From Chloroflexaceae bacterium (GTDB taxonomy: Bacteria; Chloroflexota; Chloroflexia; Chloroflexales; Chloroflexaceae): a stretch of 48,808 nucleotides of DNA. The stretch's first letter is position 1. Each line of letters opens with the position of its first letter. The position numbers and the translations under genes were made by a program. This document shows, piece by piece, positions 7,980 through 15,085 of this stretch. The notes below the pieces were generated by a model. The model was not told the origin of the DNA. It ran no database searches and worked only from the letters and a program-made list of their open reading frames with translations. The stretch covers positions 1 through 48,808 of the forward strand of contig JAAUSY010000008.1 of assembly GCA_012032475.1 (NCBI GenBank), in the 5' to 3' direction.

Positions 7980-8564
7980 ATGATACCGCGCCTGCTGACC
8001 GGGAGCCGCTACCTCATCGTCATTGCGGCGCTCTGCATGCTCGTTGCCGCCCTGGCCCTGACCATCTACGGCGGCATTCTCACCTTCCAGATCATCACCG
8101 ACACCATCGCAACCGCGGCAGTCAGCGCCAAAGGAGCCAAAAAGCTCATCATCCACTTCATCGAACTGGCGGACCTCTTCCTGATAAGCACCGTACTCTA
8201 CGTCATCGCCGTTGGCCTCTACGAGCTTTTCATCCGCGAACTGAACCTTCCCAACTGGCTCGTTATCACCAACCTTGATATGCTCAAAGACAAGCTCATC
8301 GGGGTGATTGTCGTCGTTCTGAGCGTCTTTTTCCTCGGACAGGTGGTTTCCTGGGATGGTCAGCGCGACCTGCTCGGCTACGGAGGGGCGATAGCCCTGA
8401 TTATCGCCACGCTCACCTACTTTCTCAGCCAGAAATCCAGCAAAAAGGCCAGTTCAGAAGCCAAAGCCGGAGCCAAAGCCAGCAAACCCGATACCACACC
8501 CATTGGTGAAGGTGAAAGAGACCACCGTGAGACCGCCGTGAAACAGAAAGGAACCTCGCGATGA
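7980..8564 (+). CDS. YqhA/UPF0114 family membrane protein
   Basis: A 194-residue integral membrane protein. Three hydrophobic helices are clear: about 10-35 ([20 protein letters not shown]), about 60-82 ([20 protein letters not shown]) and about 105-128 ([18 protein letters not shown]), with a fourth near 135-155. The string [11 protein letters not shown] after the second helix is typical of the UPF0114 family. The C-terminus is a Lys/Ala-rich, probably disordered tail of about 40 residues that is not part of the family core. The ATG at 7980 is preferred over longer frames because the family begins just before the first helix; AAGGAG lies 13 bases upstream, rather far. It overlaps purE by four bases. 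The biochemical function of the family is not established. Confidence 0.8.
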   Translation: MIPRLLTGSRYLIVIAALCMLVAALALTIYGGILTFQIITDTIATAAVSAKGAKKLIIHFIELADLFLISTVLYVIAVGLYELFIRELNLPNWLVITNLDMLKDKLIGVIVVVLSVFFLGQVVSWDGQRDLLGYGGAIALIIATLTYFLSQKSSKKASSEAKAGAKASKPDTTPIGEGERDHRETAVKQKGTSR

Positions 8565-9067
8565 ACACCCCACTGGTCGGCGTCATTATGGGGTCGCGCT
8601 CAGACTGGGAGACGATGCACCACACCGTTCAAACCCTCGAACACCTCGAAATCCCATTCGAAGTTCGCATCGTCTCCGCCCACCGCACCCCCGACCTGCT
8701 CTACGAATATGCCGGAACCGCCGAACCACGCGGCCTGGAAGTCATCATTGCCGGCGCGGGGGGGGCTGCACACCTGCCCGGCATGACCGCCTCCCGCACC
8801 TCTCTGCCGGTCCTCGGCGTCCCCATCCCATCCCAATCGCTGAACGGCCTGGACTCGCTCCTTTCCATCGTCCAGATGCCCGCCGGTATCCCGGTCGGAA
8901 CCCTCGCCATCGGACGGGCCGGAGCCGTCAATGCGGCGCTCCTGGCCGCGGCCATCCTCAGCAGCAAATACCCCCCCATCCGGGCGGCGCTCCAGCACTA
9001 CCGCGACCAGCAGACCCGAACCGTGCTTGACAACCCCGACCCCCGCAGTCAGGGAATGACCGCATGA
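8561..9067 (+). CDS. purE: N5-carboxyaminoimidazole ribonucleotide mutase PurE
   Basis: A 168-residue class I PurE, the usual length. It converts N5-CAIR to CAIR in de novo purine synthesis. Diagnostic segments are GSRSDW (11-16, phosphate binding), SAHRTPD (39-45, with the catalytic His), [12 protein letters not shown] (CAIR binding) and PVLGVPIPS. The start codon overlaps the stop of yqhA (ATGA) and its own stop overlaps the start of purK (ATGA), so the three genes are probably translated from one message. The C-terminal 20 residues are a variable tail. Confidence 0.96.
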   Translation: MNTPLVGVIMGSRSDWETMHHTVQTLEHLEIPFEVRIVSAHRTPDLLYEYAGTAEPRGLEVIIAGAGGAAHLPGMTASRTSLPVLGVPIPSQSLNGLDSLLSIVQMPAGIPVGTLAIGRAGAVNAALLAAAILSSKYPPIRAALQHYRDQQTRTVLDNPDPRSQGMTA

Positions 9068-10113
9068 TTGGCATCATCGGTGGTGGGCAACTGGGCCGCA
9101 TGCTCGCGCTGGCAGGCTACCCCCTTGGCCTGACCTTCCGCATCCTCGACCCCAAACCCAATGCCCCCGCTAGCTACCTCGCTGACCACGTCGCTGGCTC
9201 CTACGACGACCACGACGCCCTGAGCCGCTTTGCCAGAGACCTGACTATCATCACCTACGAGTTTGAAAACATCCCCATCGAATCCGTTCGGCTCCTGGCC
9301 CAGACCTGCCCGGTCTACCCTCCCCCCGACGCCCTGGCAACAGCCCAGGACCGCCTGCTCGAAAAGCAGTTCTTCCAGAAACTCGGTATCCCGACCTCAA
9401 CCTTCGCTCCCATCAACCACCGCGCCGACCTCGACACCGCCCTGGCGCGGTTTGGCCTGCCCGCCGTCCTCAAGACCCGGCGCATGGGATACGACGGCAA
9501 AGGCCAGATCACCCTGCGCACCCCTGGCGACATCCCCCACGCCTGGGAGCGGTTGGGGCAGCATCCTCTCATCCTCGAAAGTCTGGTCCCCTTCGAACGC
9601 GAACTTTCTGTCCTCGCCGTCCGCGGGCACGACCGCACCACCCGCTTCTACCCCCTCATCGAAAACACCCACCGCGACGGCATCCTCCACCGCTCGCAGG
9701 CCCCGGCCCCCCACCTGTCGCCAGACCTCCAGCAAGAAGCAGAAACCTACGCCCACCGCGTCCTGGACGCCCTGAACTACGTCGGGGTCCTGGCTATCGA
9801 ACTCTTTCAGTTTGGCACCACCCTGCTCGCCAACGAAATGGCCCCCCGCGTCCATAACTCCGGCCACTGGACCATCGAAGGGGCCGAAACCAGCCAGTTC
9901 GCCAACCACCTGCGGGCCATCACCGGCCTCCCCCTGGGGTCAACCGCCCCCCTCGGAACCGCCGAAATGCTCAACATCATTGGCACCCTCCCCGACCCCG
10001 CAGAGGTCCTCTCACGCCCGGACGCCCACCTCCACCTCTACGGCAAACCCCCCCGCCCCGGTCGCAAACTCGGCCACATCACCTACTGCACCCGATCCAC
10101 CAGCACCCCATAA
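9064..10113 (+). CDS. purK: N5-carboxyaminoimidazole ribonucleotide synthase PurK
   Basis: A 349-residue ATP-grasp enzyme that carboxylates AIR with bicarbonate and ATP to form N5-CAIR, the substrate of PurE. The N-terminal [12 protein letters not shown] fold (3-14) is diagnostic, followed by YEFENIP, the ATP-grasp lid region [12 protein letters not shown] and the metal-binding strand [15 protein letters not shown]. PurE and PurK partner because N5-CAIR is unstable, and here they are translationally coupled by a four-base overlap. The gene is convergent with katA, with a terminator hairpin between them. Confidence 0.96.
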   Translation: MIGIIGGGQLGRMLALAGYPLGLTFRILDPKPNAPASYLADHVAGSYDDHDALSRFARDLTIITYEFENIPIESVRLLAQTCPVYPPPDALATAQDRLLEKQFFQKLGIPTSTFAPINHRADLDTALARFGLPAVLKTRRMGYDGKGQITLRTPGDIPHAWERLGQHPLILESLVPFERELSVLAVRGHDRTTRFYPLIENTHRDGILHRSQAPAPHLSPDLQQEAETYAHRVLDALNYVGVLAIELFQFGTTLLANEMAPRVHNSGHWTIEGAETSQFANHLRAITGLPLGSTAPLGTAEMLNIIGTLPDPAEVLSRPDAHLHLYGKPPRPGRKLGHITYCTRSTSTP

Positions 10114-10146
10114 AAAGCCTCCCGCAGGCAGAGCACCCGCGGGAGG
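10112..10146 (-). terminator. Intrinsic terminator of the katA transcript
   Basis: An 8-bp stem, CCTCCCGC (10118-10125) with GCGGGAGG (10139-10146), and a 13-nt loop. On the minus strand the hairpin is followed by CTTTTTA (complement of 10112-10117), a proper U-tract for transcripts arriving from katA. On the plus strand no T-run follows, so it would serve purK poorly. Confidence 0.7.
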
Positions 10147-10192
10147 ACACCAATCCACTCACTTCATTTCATTATGCGTCAACTCATCACTA

Positions 10193-11716
10193 TCACTGAG
10201 AGGACTCCATCGCTGTTGCCTTGACGCGTTCCTCCTGCGACAGCGCCGCAAGCTGCTTCACCTCTTCAAGATTCAACCCCAGACCACCGGCAACCCCCTC
10301 GCCATACTCCGGGTCGGCCTTGTAGAAGAGCGCCGTTTGCCGCAGTTGGAGACGCTGCTGGGCATTCTTCAGGTGCCCGACAATGTTGCGCACCAGGTGT
10401 TGTTGCTCGTCGCTGGTCATCACATCGTGGTAGAGCGCCCCGGCCTGCACAAAATCCACATCTGTATGGCGATACTCGTGGCGCGCCGCCATCCCCGCAA
10501 CGTCAATCGGCGGGGATGCAACAGAGGGGTCGGGAGCCGGGCCACCAAAACTGTTCGGCCAGTAGTTCGGGCCGCTGCCGCCATTCTGCTCGAAGCGCAT
10601 AAAGCCATCGCGCTGGTAGCTGTTCATCGGGCTGGCCTTGGGCGCATTGACCGGCAGCAGGTGGTAGTTTGCGCCGAGGCGGTGGCGGTGCGTATCGTGG
10701 TAGCTGAAAAGCCGCCCCTGGAGCATCTTGTCCGGGGATGGGCCGATGCCGGGCACGAAGTTGGCCGGCGAGAAAGCCGCCTGCTCCACCTCGGCAAAAT
10801 AGTTCTCCGGGTTGCGGTTCAGCACCATACGCCCCACCGTGATGGGCGGAACATCGCCGTGAGGCCAGACCTTGGTGACATCGAAGGGGTCGAAGCGATA
10901 GCTCTTTGCCTGCTCAGGCGTCATGATCTGCACTTCCAGCCGCCACGAAGGATAGTCGCCCCGCTGAATCGCGTCGCTCAGGTCCCGCGTCGCATAGTCC
11001 GCGTCCTCGCCGCGCATCCGGTCGGCTTCCTCCCCGGTGAAGTTCTGGATACCCTGCTCGGTCTTGAAGTGGAGCTTCACCCAGTAGTAGTCGCGCTGAG
11101 CGTTATACCACATATACGTATGGCTGCTGTAGCCATTCATTGTTCGGTAGCCTCTGGGAGTGCCGCGGTTCGAGAAGAGGACCGTCACCTGATGAATCGA
11201 CTCCGGCGTGAGCGAGAGAAAATCCCAGAACATATCCGGATCTTTCAAGTTGGTGGCCGGGTTGCGTTTCTGGGTATGGATGAAGTCCGGAAACTTCAGC
11301 GGGTCGCGGATGAAGAAAACCGGCGTGTTGTTACCAACCATGTCATAGTTGCCCTCTTCCGTATAGAACTTCACCGCAAAGCCGCGGGGGTCGCGCTCGG
11401 AGTCGGCAGACCCCTTCTCGCCGCCAACGGTGGAGAAACGGACAAAAACCTCAGTGCGCTTGCCAACTTCCGAGAGGAATTTTGCACACGTATAGGCGCG
11501 CACATCCTGCGTCACCTCAAAATAGCCATGTGCCCCAGCGCCTTTCGCATGCACCACCCGTTCGGGAATCCGCTCACGGTCGAAGTGCGCCAGCTTTTCG
11601 AGCAGGTGTACATCCTGCATCAGCACTGGCCCGGCGGGGCCAGCCGTTATCGAATGCTGGTCGTCATCTACCGGCTGCCCAAACCCCGTAGTGAGCGTCT
11701 TTTTCTCGTCTCCCAT
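10193..11716 (-). CDS. katA: Monofunctional haem catalase
   Basis: A 507-residue small-subunit catalase that dismutates hydrogen peroxide. The active-site His is H56 in [14 protein letters not shown], the distal Asn lies in [12 protein letters not shown] (about 129-130), and the proximal haem-ligand Tyr is Y339 in [14 protein letters not shown]. Length and motifs fit the NADPH-binding small-subunit clade and not the 700-residue large-subunit type. The ATG at 11716 is chosen for AAAGGAG ten bases upstream; an in-frame ATG at 11779 has none. perR lies 75 bp upstream on the same strand, so katA may be co-transcribed with its likely regulator or have its own PerR-controlled promoter. No clear PerR box is visible in the 75-bp gap. 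Confidence 0.97.
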   Translation of the reverse strand: MGDEKKTLTTGFGQPVDDDQHSITAGPAGPVLMQDVHLLEKLAHFDRERIPERVVHAKGAGAHGYFEVTQDVRAYTCAKFLSEVGKRTEVFVRFSTVGGEKGSADSERDPRGFAVKFYTEEGNYDMVGNNTPVFFIRDPLKFPDFIHTQKRNPATNLKDPDMFWDFLSLTPESIHQVTVLFSNRGTPRGYRTMNGYSSHTYMWYNAQRDYYWVKLHFKTEQGIQNFTGEEADRMRGEDADYATRDLSDAIQRGDYPSWRLEVQIMTPEQAKSYRFDPFDVTKVWPHGDVPPITVGRMVLNRNPENYFAEVEQAAFSPANFVPGIGPSPDKMLQGRLFSYHDTHRHRLGANYHLLPVNAPKASPMNSYQRDGFMRFEQNGGSGPNYWPNSFGGPAPDPSVASPPIDVAGMAARHEYRHTDVDFVQAGALYHDVMTSDEQQHLVRNIVGHLKNAQQRLQLRQTALFYKADPEYGEGVAGGLGLNLEEVKQLAALSQEERVKATAMESSQ

Positions 11717-11791
11717 AACCTCTAGCTCCTTTCTTTCCGTACCACAAATGATTCCATGATTCCATTTTAATCGGGGCATGTTATGTCACGT

Positions 11792-12253
11792 TCATGTCCC
11801 ATGCTGCTTCTTTTCCAGACAATGCCAGCACAGCCCCCGGAACTCGACATGGGCTTGAACCGTGCTGCCAAACGCCCGCACCGCGTCGGGGATAGCGAGG
11901 GCATCGAACTCCGGGCTGGAGAAATCCCGAATCATCCCACATTCCGTACAGACAAAGTGGTGGTGAGCATGCATGTTGGCATCGAATCGCATCCGCTCGT
12001 GGGACGTCTTCAAGCTGCTGATGAGACCAAGATCGGTGAAGAGCATGAGCGTGCGATAGACCGTATCGAGCGAAATCGTCGGAATGCGTTGACGGACTCC
12101 CCGATAGACCGTTTCGGCGTCGGGGTGCTCAACCGTTTGCATCACCTCACGGAAAATCTCAAGACGCTGGTGGGTCTGCTTGACCCCGGCCCGCTTAAGA
12201 ACCTCCTGGAAGTGGCTCACCTGTTGTCCGAATTCGTCCGGGTGCGGCTCCAT
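11792..12253 (-). CDS. perR: Peroxide-responsive repressor PerR (Fur family)
   Basis: A 153-residue Fur-family regulator. Every metal ligand of Bacillus PerR is matched at a constant offset of six: regulatory site H43, D91, H97, H99, D110; structural zinc site C102, C105, C142, C145. The Asp at 110, rather than the Glu usual in Fur, favours a peroxide sensor that is inactivated by Fe-catalysed His oxidation. The DNA-binding helix is SLDTVYRTL (61-69). The ATG at 12253 is chosen because it gives the normal family length; its ribosome binding site is weak. It sits directly upstream of katA. A TTGACA-17-TATATT promoter (12291-12319) with an inverted repeat on the -10 suggests autoregulation. Confidence 0.93.
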   Translation of the reverse strand: MEPHPDEFGQQVSHFQEVLKRAGVKQTHQRLEIFREVMQTVEHPDAETVYRGVRQRIPTISLDTVYRTLMLFTDLGLISSLKTSHERMRFDANMHAHHHFVCTECGMIRDFSSPEFDALAIPDAVRAFGSTVQAHVEFRGLCWHCLEKKQHGT

Positions 12254-12283
12254 CCGTCCGTCCGTTGTTCCTGATTCATTCCT

Positions 12284-12299
12284 AGGTAAGAATATACCT
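12284..12299. promoter_or_regulatory. Inverted-repeat operator candidate on the perR promoter
   Basis: AGGTA-N6-TACCT, a perfect 5-bp dyad in an AT-rich core (AGGTAAGAATATACCT). It covers the -10 hexamer of the perR promoter, about 30 bp before the ATG. Position and symmetry suit a repressor operator, perhaps for PerR itself, though it is not a textbook TTATAATnATTATAA box. Confidence 0.45.
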
Positions 12300-12319
12300 T
12301 GAATACGCCCGGTTGTCAA
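12291..12319 (-). promoter_or_regulatory. Sigma-A promoter of perR
   Basis: On the minus strand this reads TTGACA (12319-12314), a 17-bp spacer, then TATATT (12296-12291). A perfect -35 and five of six -10 bases at optimal spacing, 38 bp before the perR ATG, make this the strongest promoter match in the window. Confidence 0.75.
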
Positions 12320-12347
12320 GGAGCCAGAGCGAAGGCCAGAGCAAGCA

Positions 12348-12836
12348 CTAGAGCAAGACATAGCTCCAGTGGACCGGCTGCTCCCCTTCGTAGGACATCC
12401 TCCCATGGAACTGACGCGGGTCATCGCTGAACACCATGGGCAGGAAGTAGCGGTCACCGGGCCACAGGTTCAGGCGCAGCAGATGAGCCTGTGGAACCCA
12501 CTCCAGCGTCCCTTCTTCGTTGTGGTCGAACGGCGTGCCGCTCCAGCGGTCAATCCGAAAGATAAACGCCAGCCAGCCTTCGTTGTGCTTCCCAAAGTCC
12601 GACCAGTTGATGGTCCCGCGCAGGGTCAGCGCCAGCGCCTCGATACCAGCCTCCTCACGCAGTTCGCGCTGCATCCCACTGACCACATCCTCGTTCGTTT
12701 CGAGCTTCCCTCCCAGACCATTGTACTTGCCGTAGTGGTAGTCATCGGGGCGGGTATTGCGGTGGAGCATCAGCACCAACGGGCCATCGGGCGACCGCAC
12801 ATAGCCGAGCGTGGCGACCACGGGGGTGTAGACCAT
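12348..12836 (-). CDS. Nudix hydrolase, MutT/8-oxo-dGTPase-like
   Basis: A 162-residue single-domain Nudix enzyme. The Nudix box is complete: GGKLETNEDVVSGMQRELRE followed by EAGI, matching Gx5Ex7REUxEExGU. The upstream segment YGKYNGLGGK and the downstream INWSDFG...EGWLAFIFR resemble MutT-type 8-oxo-dGTP diphosphatases that sanitise oxidised nucleotides. The start at 12836 is chosen for GGAGGAAGG just upstream. It lies 17 bp after a second Nudix gene and about 95 bp before perR, so it may share the peroxide-defence role; substrate specificity cannot be read from sequence. Confidence 0.88.
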   Translation of the reverse strand: MVYTPVVATLGYVRSPDGPLVLMLHRNTRPDDYHYGKYNGLGGKLETNEDVVSGMQRELREEAGIEALALTLRGTINWSDFGKHNEGWLAFIFRIDRWSGTPFDHNEEGTLEWVPQAHLLRLNLWPGDRYFLPMVFSDDPRQFHGRMSYEGEQPVHWSYVLL

Positions 12837-12853
12837 CGCGTTTCCTTCCTCCC

Positions 12854-13384
12854 TCATTTTATTTTTCGCTCCCAGTTCCCGCCAACCTGGTGTCCATTCC
12901 ACCCCTGCCCAACTACACCCACCTCCCCCCGCACATACTCCCCCACTCGCAGATGGGTTCCGACATCCGTGCCGGCTGGCAGGGCGTGCATGTCAGCGTA
13001 GCAGGCCGTCACAATCTCCAGGTCGTTGGCCGGGGGGCACAGGTCCGTCAGCGGCGCACAGACAAACACGACAATCCCGTTCTGGTAGCCGCGATGATTG
13101 GCATAGTATATCCCGTGCAGCCGAACCACCTGCACCATACAACCAGCTTCCTCCCGCACCTCGCGCCGCACCGCTTCTTCGAGCGTCTCGTGGGGGTGCA
13201 TCCCCCCGCCGGGCAGGCCCCAGGGCCGCACCCCTCCGCGGTGGCGCACCAGGACTACCTCGTTCTCCCGCACCACCAGCGCCCGCACCCCGATGCGGGT
13301 GGCCCTGGTGACCTGGCGGAACACCAGCGTACCGGCGATGGCCCAGGTATAGACCAGATTGAGCAACGTTTCTTTGACGCGCAT
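12854..13384 (-). CDS. Second Nudix hydrolase
   Basis: A 176-residue protein whose Nudix box begins GGGMHPHETLEEAVRREVRE and continues EAGC, complete with the metal-binding Glu residues. It is preceded by a beta-strand run (RIGVRALVVRENEVVLVRHR) typical of the fold. An N-terminal hydrophobic stretch (LLNLVYTWAIAGTLVFRQV) may be a membrane-associated helix or signal anchor, which is unusual for soluble Nudix enzymes. The ATG at 13384 has no Shine-Dalgarno but a TATACT-like box 12 bases upstream, so the message may be nearly leaderless; an ATG at 13426 is an alternative. It is divergent from the URO-D family gene and overlaps that gene's promoter. Confidence 0.83.
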   Translation of the reverse strand: MRVKETLLNLVYTWAIAGTLVFRQVTRATRIGVRALVVRENEVVLVRHRGGVRPWGLPGGGMHPHETLEEAVRREVREEAGCMVQVVRLHGIYYANHRGYQNGIVVFVCAPLTDLCPPANDLEIVTACYADMHALPAGTDVGTHLRVGEYVRGEVGVVGQGWNGHQVGGNWERKIK

Positions 13385-13401
13385 AGGATAAAGAGTATAA
13401 T
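13374..13401 (+). promoter_or_regulatory. Sigma-A promoter of the URO-D family gene
   Basis: TTGACG (13374-13379), a 16-bp spacer and TATAAT (13396-13401), 53 bp before the ATG at 13455. It overlaps the first codons of the divergent Nudix gene, so the two transcription units may interfere with each other. Confidence 0.65.
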
Positions 13402-13454
13402 CAGGTCCGTATGGGGTTTCGCCCATACCTGCATGAATACAAGGAGCGCACGAT

Positions 13455-14435
13455 ATGAGTATGACCAGACGAGAACGCCTTGCCGCTGCCATCAAAGGAG
13501 AAGCCGTTGACCGCGTGCCGGTTGCCCTCTGGCGGCACTGGCCGGTGGATGACCAGGACGCCGAACAACTTGCCGGCTCCGTCGCCGCGTTTCAGCACCA
13601 GTATGACTGGGACTTCGTCAAGCTCACGCCTTCAAGCCACTACTCTGTTGCCGACTGGGGCGTTGAAGTGGCCTACCGTGGGCATGCCCATGGCACCAGC
13701 GAGTATATCACGTATCCCGTGAAATCGCCAGAAGATTGGGGAACCCTGAAACCGCTGGACGCCCGGTCGGGCAGCCTGGGGCAGCAGCTCGCGTGTATCC
13801 GCCGCCTGCGAGAACTGGTCGGCCCGGATGTCACCATCATCGAGACCATCTTCAGCCCCATGGACCAGGCCCGCCACCTGGTCGGAAGCCCGATGGAAAC
13901 CGTCCACCTGCGGTGCTTCCCAGACCAGATCCGTCCTGCTCTGGAAGTCATTGCCGAAACAACCGTTGCCTTCGTGCAGGCCGTGCTGGAAGCAGGCGCA
14001 GATGGTGTGTTCTATGCCACCCAGTATGCCAGAGCGACGGCCCTCAGCCCGGACGAGTACCGGGAATACTGCCGTCCGCACGATTTCCGCATTCTGGAGG
14101 CTGCGCGGGGAGCGAGCTTCAACCTGATGCACCTGCACGGGGTCCACACCTATTTCGACCGGTTCACCGACTACCCGGTCCACGCGCTGAACTGGCACGA
14201 CCGCGAGACTGGACCCTCGCTGGCAGAGGGCGCCCGGCGCTTTCCTGGCATGGTGATGGGCGGCATCAGCCAGCAGGACATTGTCGAGGGCACCCCGGAG
14301 ACGATTCAACACCTGGCGCAGCAGGCCATCGCTGAAACGGGTGGTCGGCGGATGGGGTTGGCAACGGGGTGCGTGCTCCCCACCGTCGCTCCCTGGGGGA
14401 ATATCCGGGCGCTGCGGGCCGCCGCAGAAGGGTAG
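13455..14435 (+). CDS. Uroporphyrinogen decarboxylase-family protein (not classical HemE)
   Basis: A 326-residue TIM-barrel protein of the URO-D superfamily. Family features include the N-terminal TRRERLAAAIKGEAVDRVPV segment, a pocket region around TIIETIFSPMDQ, LMHLHGVHTY and the C-terminal GLATGCVLPT followed by NIRALRAAA. The HemE signature PVWxMRQAGR is replaced by PVALWRHWPVDD, so haem synthesis is unlikely. Such paralogues include corrinoid-dependent methyltransferases (MtaA/CmuA-like); a link to the B12 genes 20 kb away is possible but unproven. AAGGAG lies about nine bases before the ATG and a good promoter precedes it. A hairpin at 14468-14498 ends the unit. Confidence 0.85.
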   Translation: MSMTRRERLAAAIKGEAVDRVPVALWRHWPVDDQDAEQLAGSVAAFQHQYDWDFVKLTPSSHYSVADWGVEVAYRGHAHGTSEYITYPVKSPEDWGTLKPLDARSGSLGQQLACIRRLRELVGPDVTIIETIFSPMDQARHLVGSPMETVHLRCFPDQIRPALEVIAETTVAFVQAVLEAGADGVFYATQYARATALSPDEYREYCRPHDFRILEAARGASFNLMHLHGVHTYFDRFTDYPVHALNWHDRETGPSLAEGARRFPGMVMGGISQQDIVEGTPETIQHLAQQAIAETGGRRMGLATGCVLPTVAPWGNIRALRAAAEG

Positions 14436-14467
14436 GGTTGGGAGCCGAGGGCGTGAAGAGCTTAAGA

Positions 14468-14498
14468 GGAGGGGACCGGTACCAACCGGGTCCCCTCC
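14468..14498. terminator. Hairpin between convergent genes (bidirectional terminator)
   Basis: GGAGGGGAC (14468-14476) pairs perfectly with GTCCCCTCC (14490-14498), with inner partial pairing of CCGGT and ACCGG. It lies between the stop codons of two convergent genes. No long T-run flanks it, so it may act with Rho or as a bidirectional stall. Confidence 0.5.
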
Positions 14499-14506
14499 AG
14501 GGTTTC

Positions 14507-14950
14507 CTATTGGGGCAGAACACGCTGCCCGTCATACTCAGTTCTGATGCCCCTATCGGGGTTCCCGATGATTTTCACAATCCCATAGACCTGTTCGCCA
14601 GTCATATTGTTATTGTTATCTGGCAGCGCAAAGTGCCGCAGCAGCAGCGCCACTTCCAGAATGTCTTTCAGCTCACCAGCAATATCTTCCGGAGGGTGGC
14701 CCGCAAGCCCGCCAATGGCAAGGGCAATACACGCCTCTATATTGCCACATTCCAGCGCAAGGTTCGCAGCGCTGCGATGGAGGATGGAGCGGGCTGGCTC
14801 GTGTGAGGTCTGGTTAGCAGCCTGCGATTCCTCTTCAAATGCCTGACGAAAGAGCCTGCGGGATTCTTTCAGGTTGCCCTCATGTCTGGCAATCACTGCC
14901 TTGCTTGCCAGGCGCATCGCCTCACGGTGTGTTTCTTGAAGTGTCGTCAT
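14507..14950 (-). CDS. Small helical-repeat (TPR-like) protein of unknown function
   Basis: A 147-residue, mostly alpha-helical protein. Two or three TPR-like helical hairpins are visible: KAVIARHEGNLKESRRLFRQ, then ARSILHRSAANLALECGN with IEACIALAIGGLAG, then IAGELKDILEVALLLRHF. An Asn run (NNNNM) links to a short charged tail. The pattern recalls a recurrent family of stand-alone TPR-like proteins in Chloroflexota and Cyanobacteria, but I cannot name it or assign a function. The ribosome binding site is weak. The gene is convergent with the URO-D gene and lies about 130 bp downstream of the corrected end of the amidase gene on the same strand. Confidence 0.7.
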   Translation of the reverse strand: MTTLQETHREAMRLASKAVIARHEGNLKESRRLFRQAFEEESQAANQTSHEPARSILHRSAANLALECGNIEACIALAIGGLAGHPPEDIAGELKDILEVALLLRHFALPDNNNNMTGEQVYGIVKIIGNPDRGIRTEYDGQRVLPQ

Positions 14951-15058
14951 GTCTGGATACCGTTCTCGCCATCGGGCGGCAGAGGACCGGCCCCCGGTCC
15001 GGCCCTTCCCACCGGCCAGAAGCCCGTCCTACGTCTTTATTTCCCGCGCTGCCGCAAC

Positions 15059-15085
15059 TCGTCACACGCATGCATCACGTATCAC
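15059..15085 (-). repeat. Degenerate heptamer array at the corrected amidase stop
   Basis: On the minus strand GTGATAC, GTGATGC, one unrelated heptamer, then GTGACGA. The array includes the TGA at 15084-15082 that ends the frame-corrected amidase gene. Confidence 0.5.

Noticed and set aside
9812-11725. 637-residue open frame on the plus strand opposite katA
   Set aside because: It lies antisense to a textbook catalase and runs into purK in another frame; its translation is Arg/His/Leu-rich with no family resemblance and no ribosome binding site.
13455-14435. HemE (uroporphyrinogen decarboxylase proper)
   Set aside because: The invariant N-terminal substrate-binding signature is not conserved.
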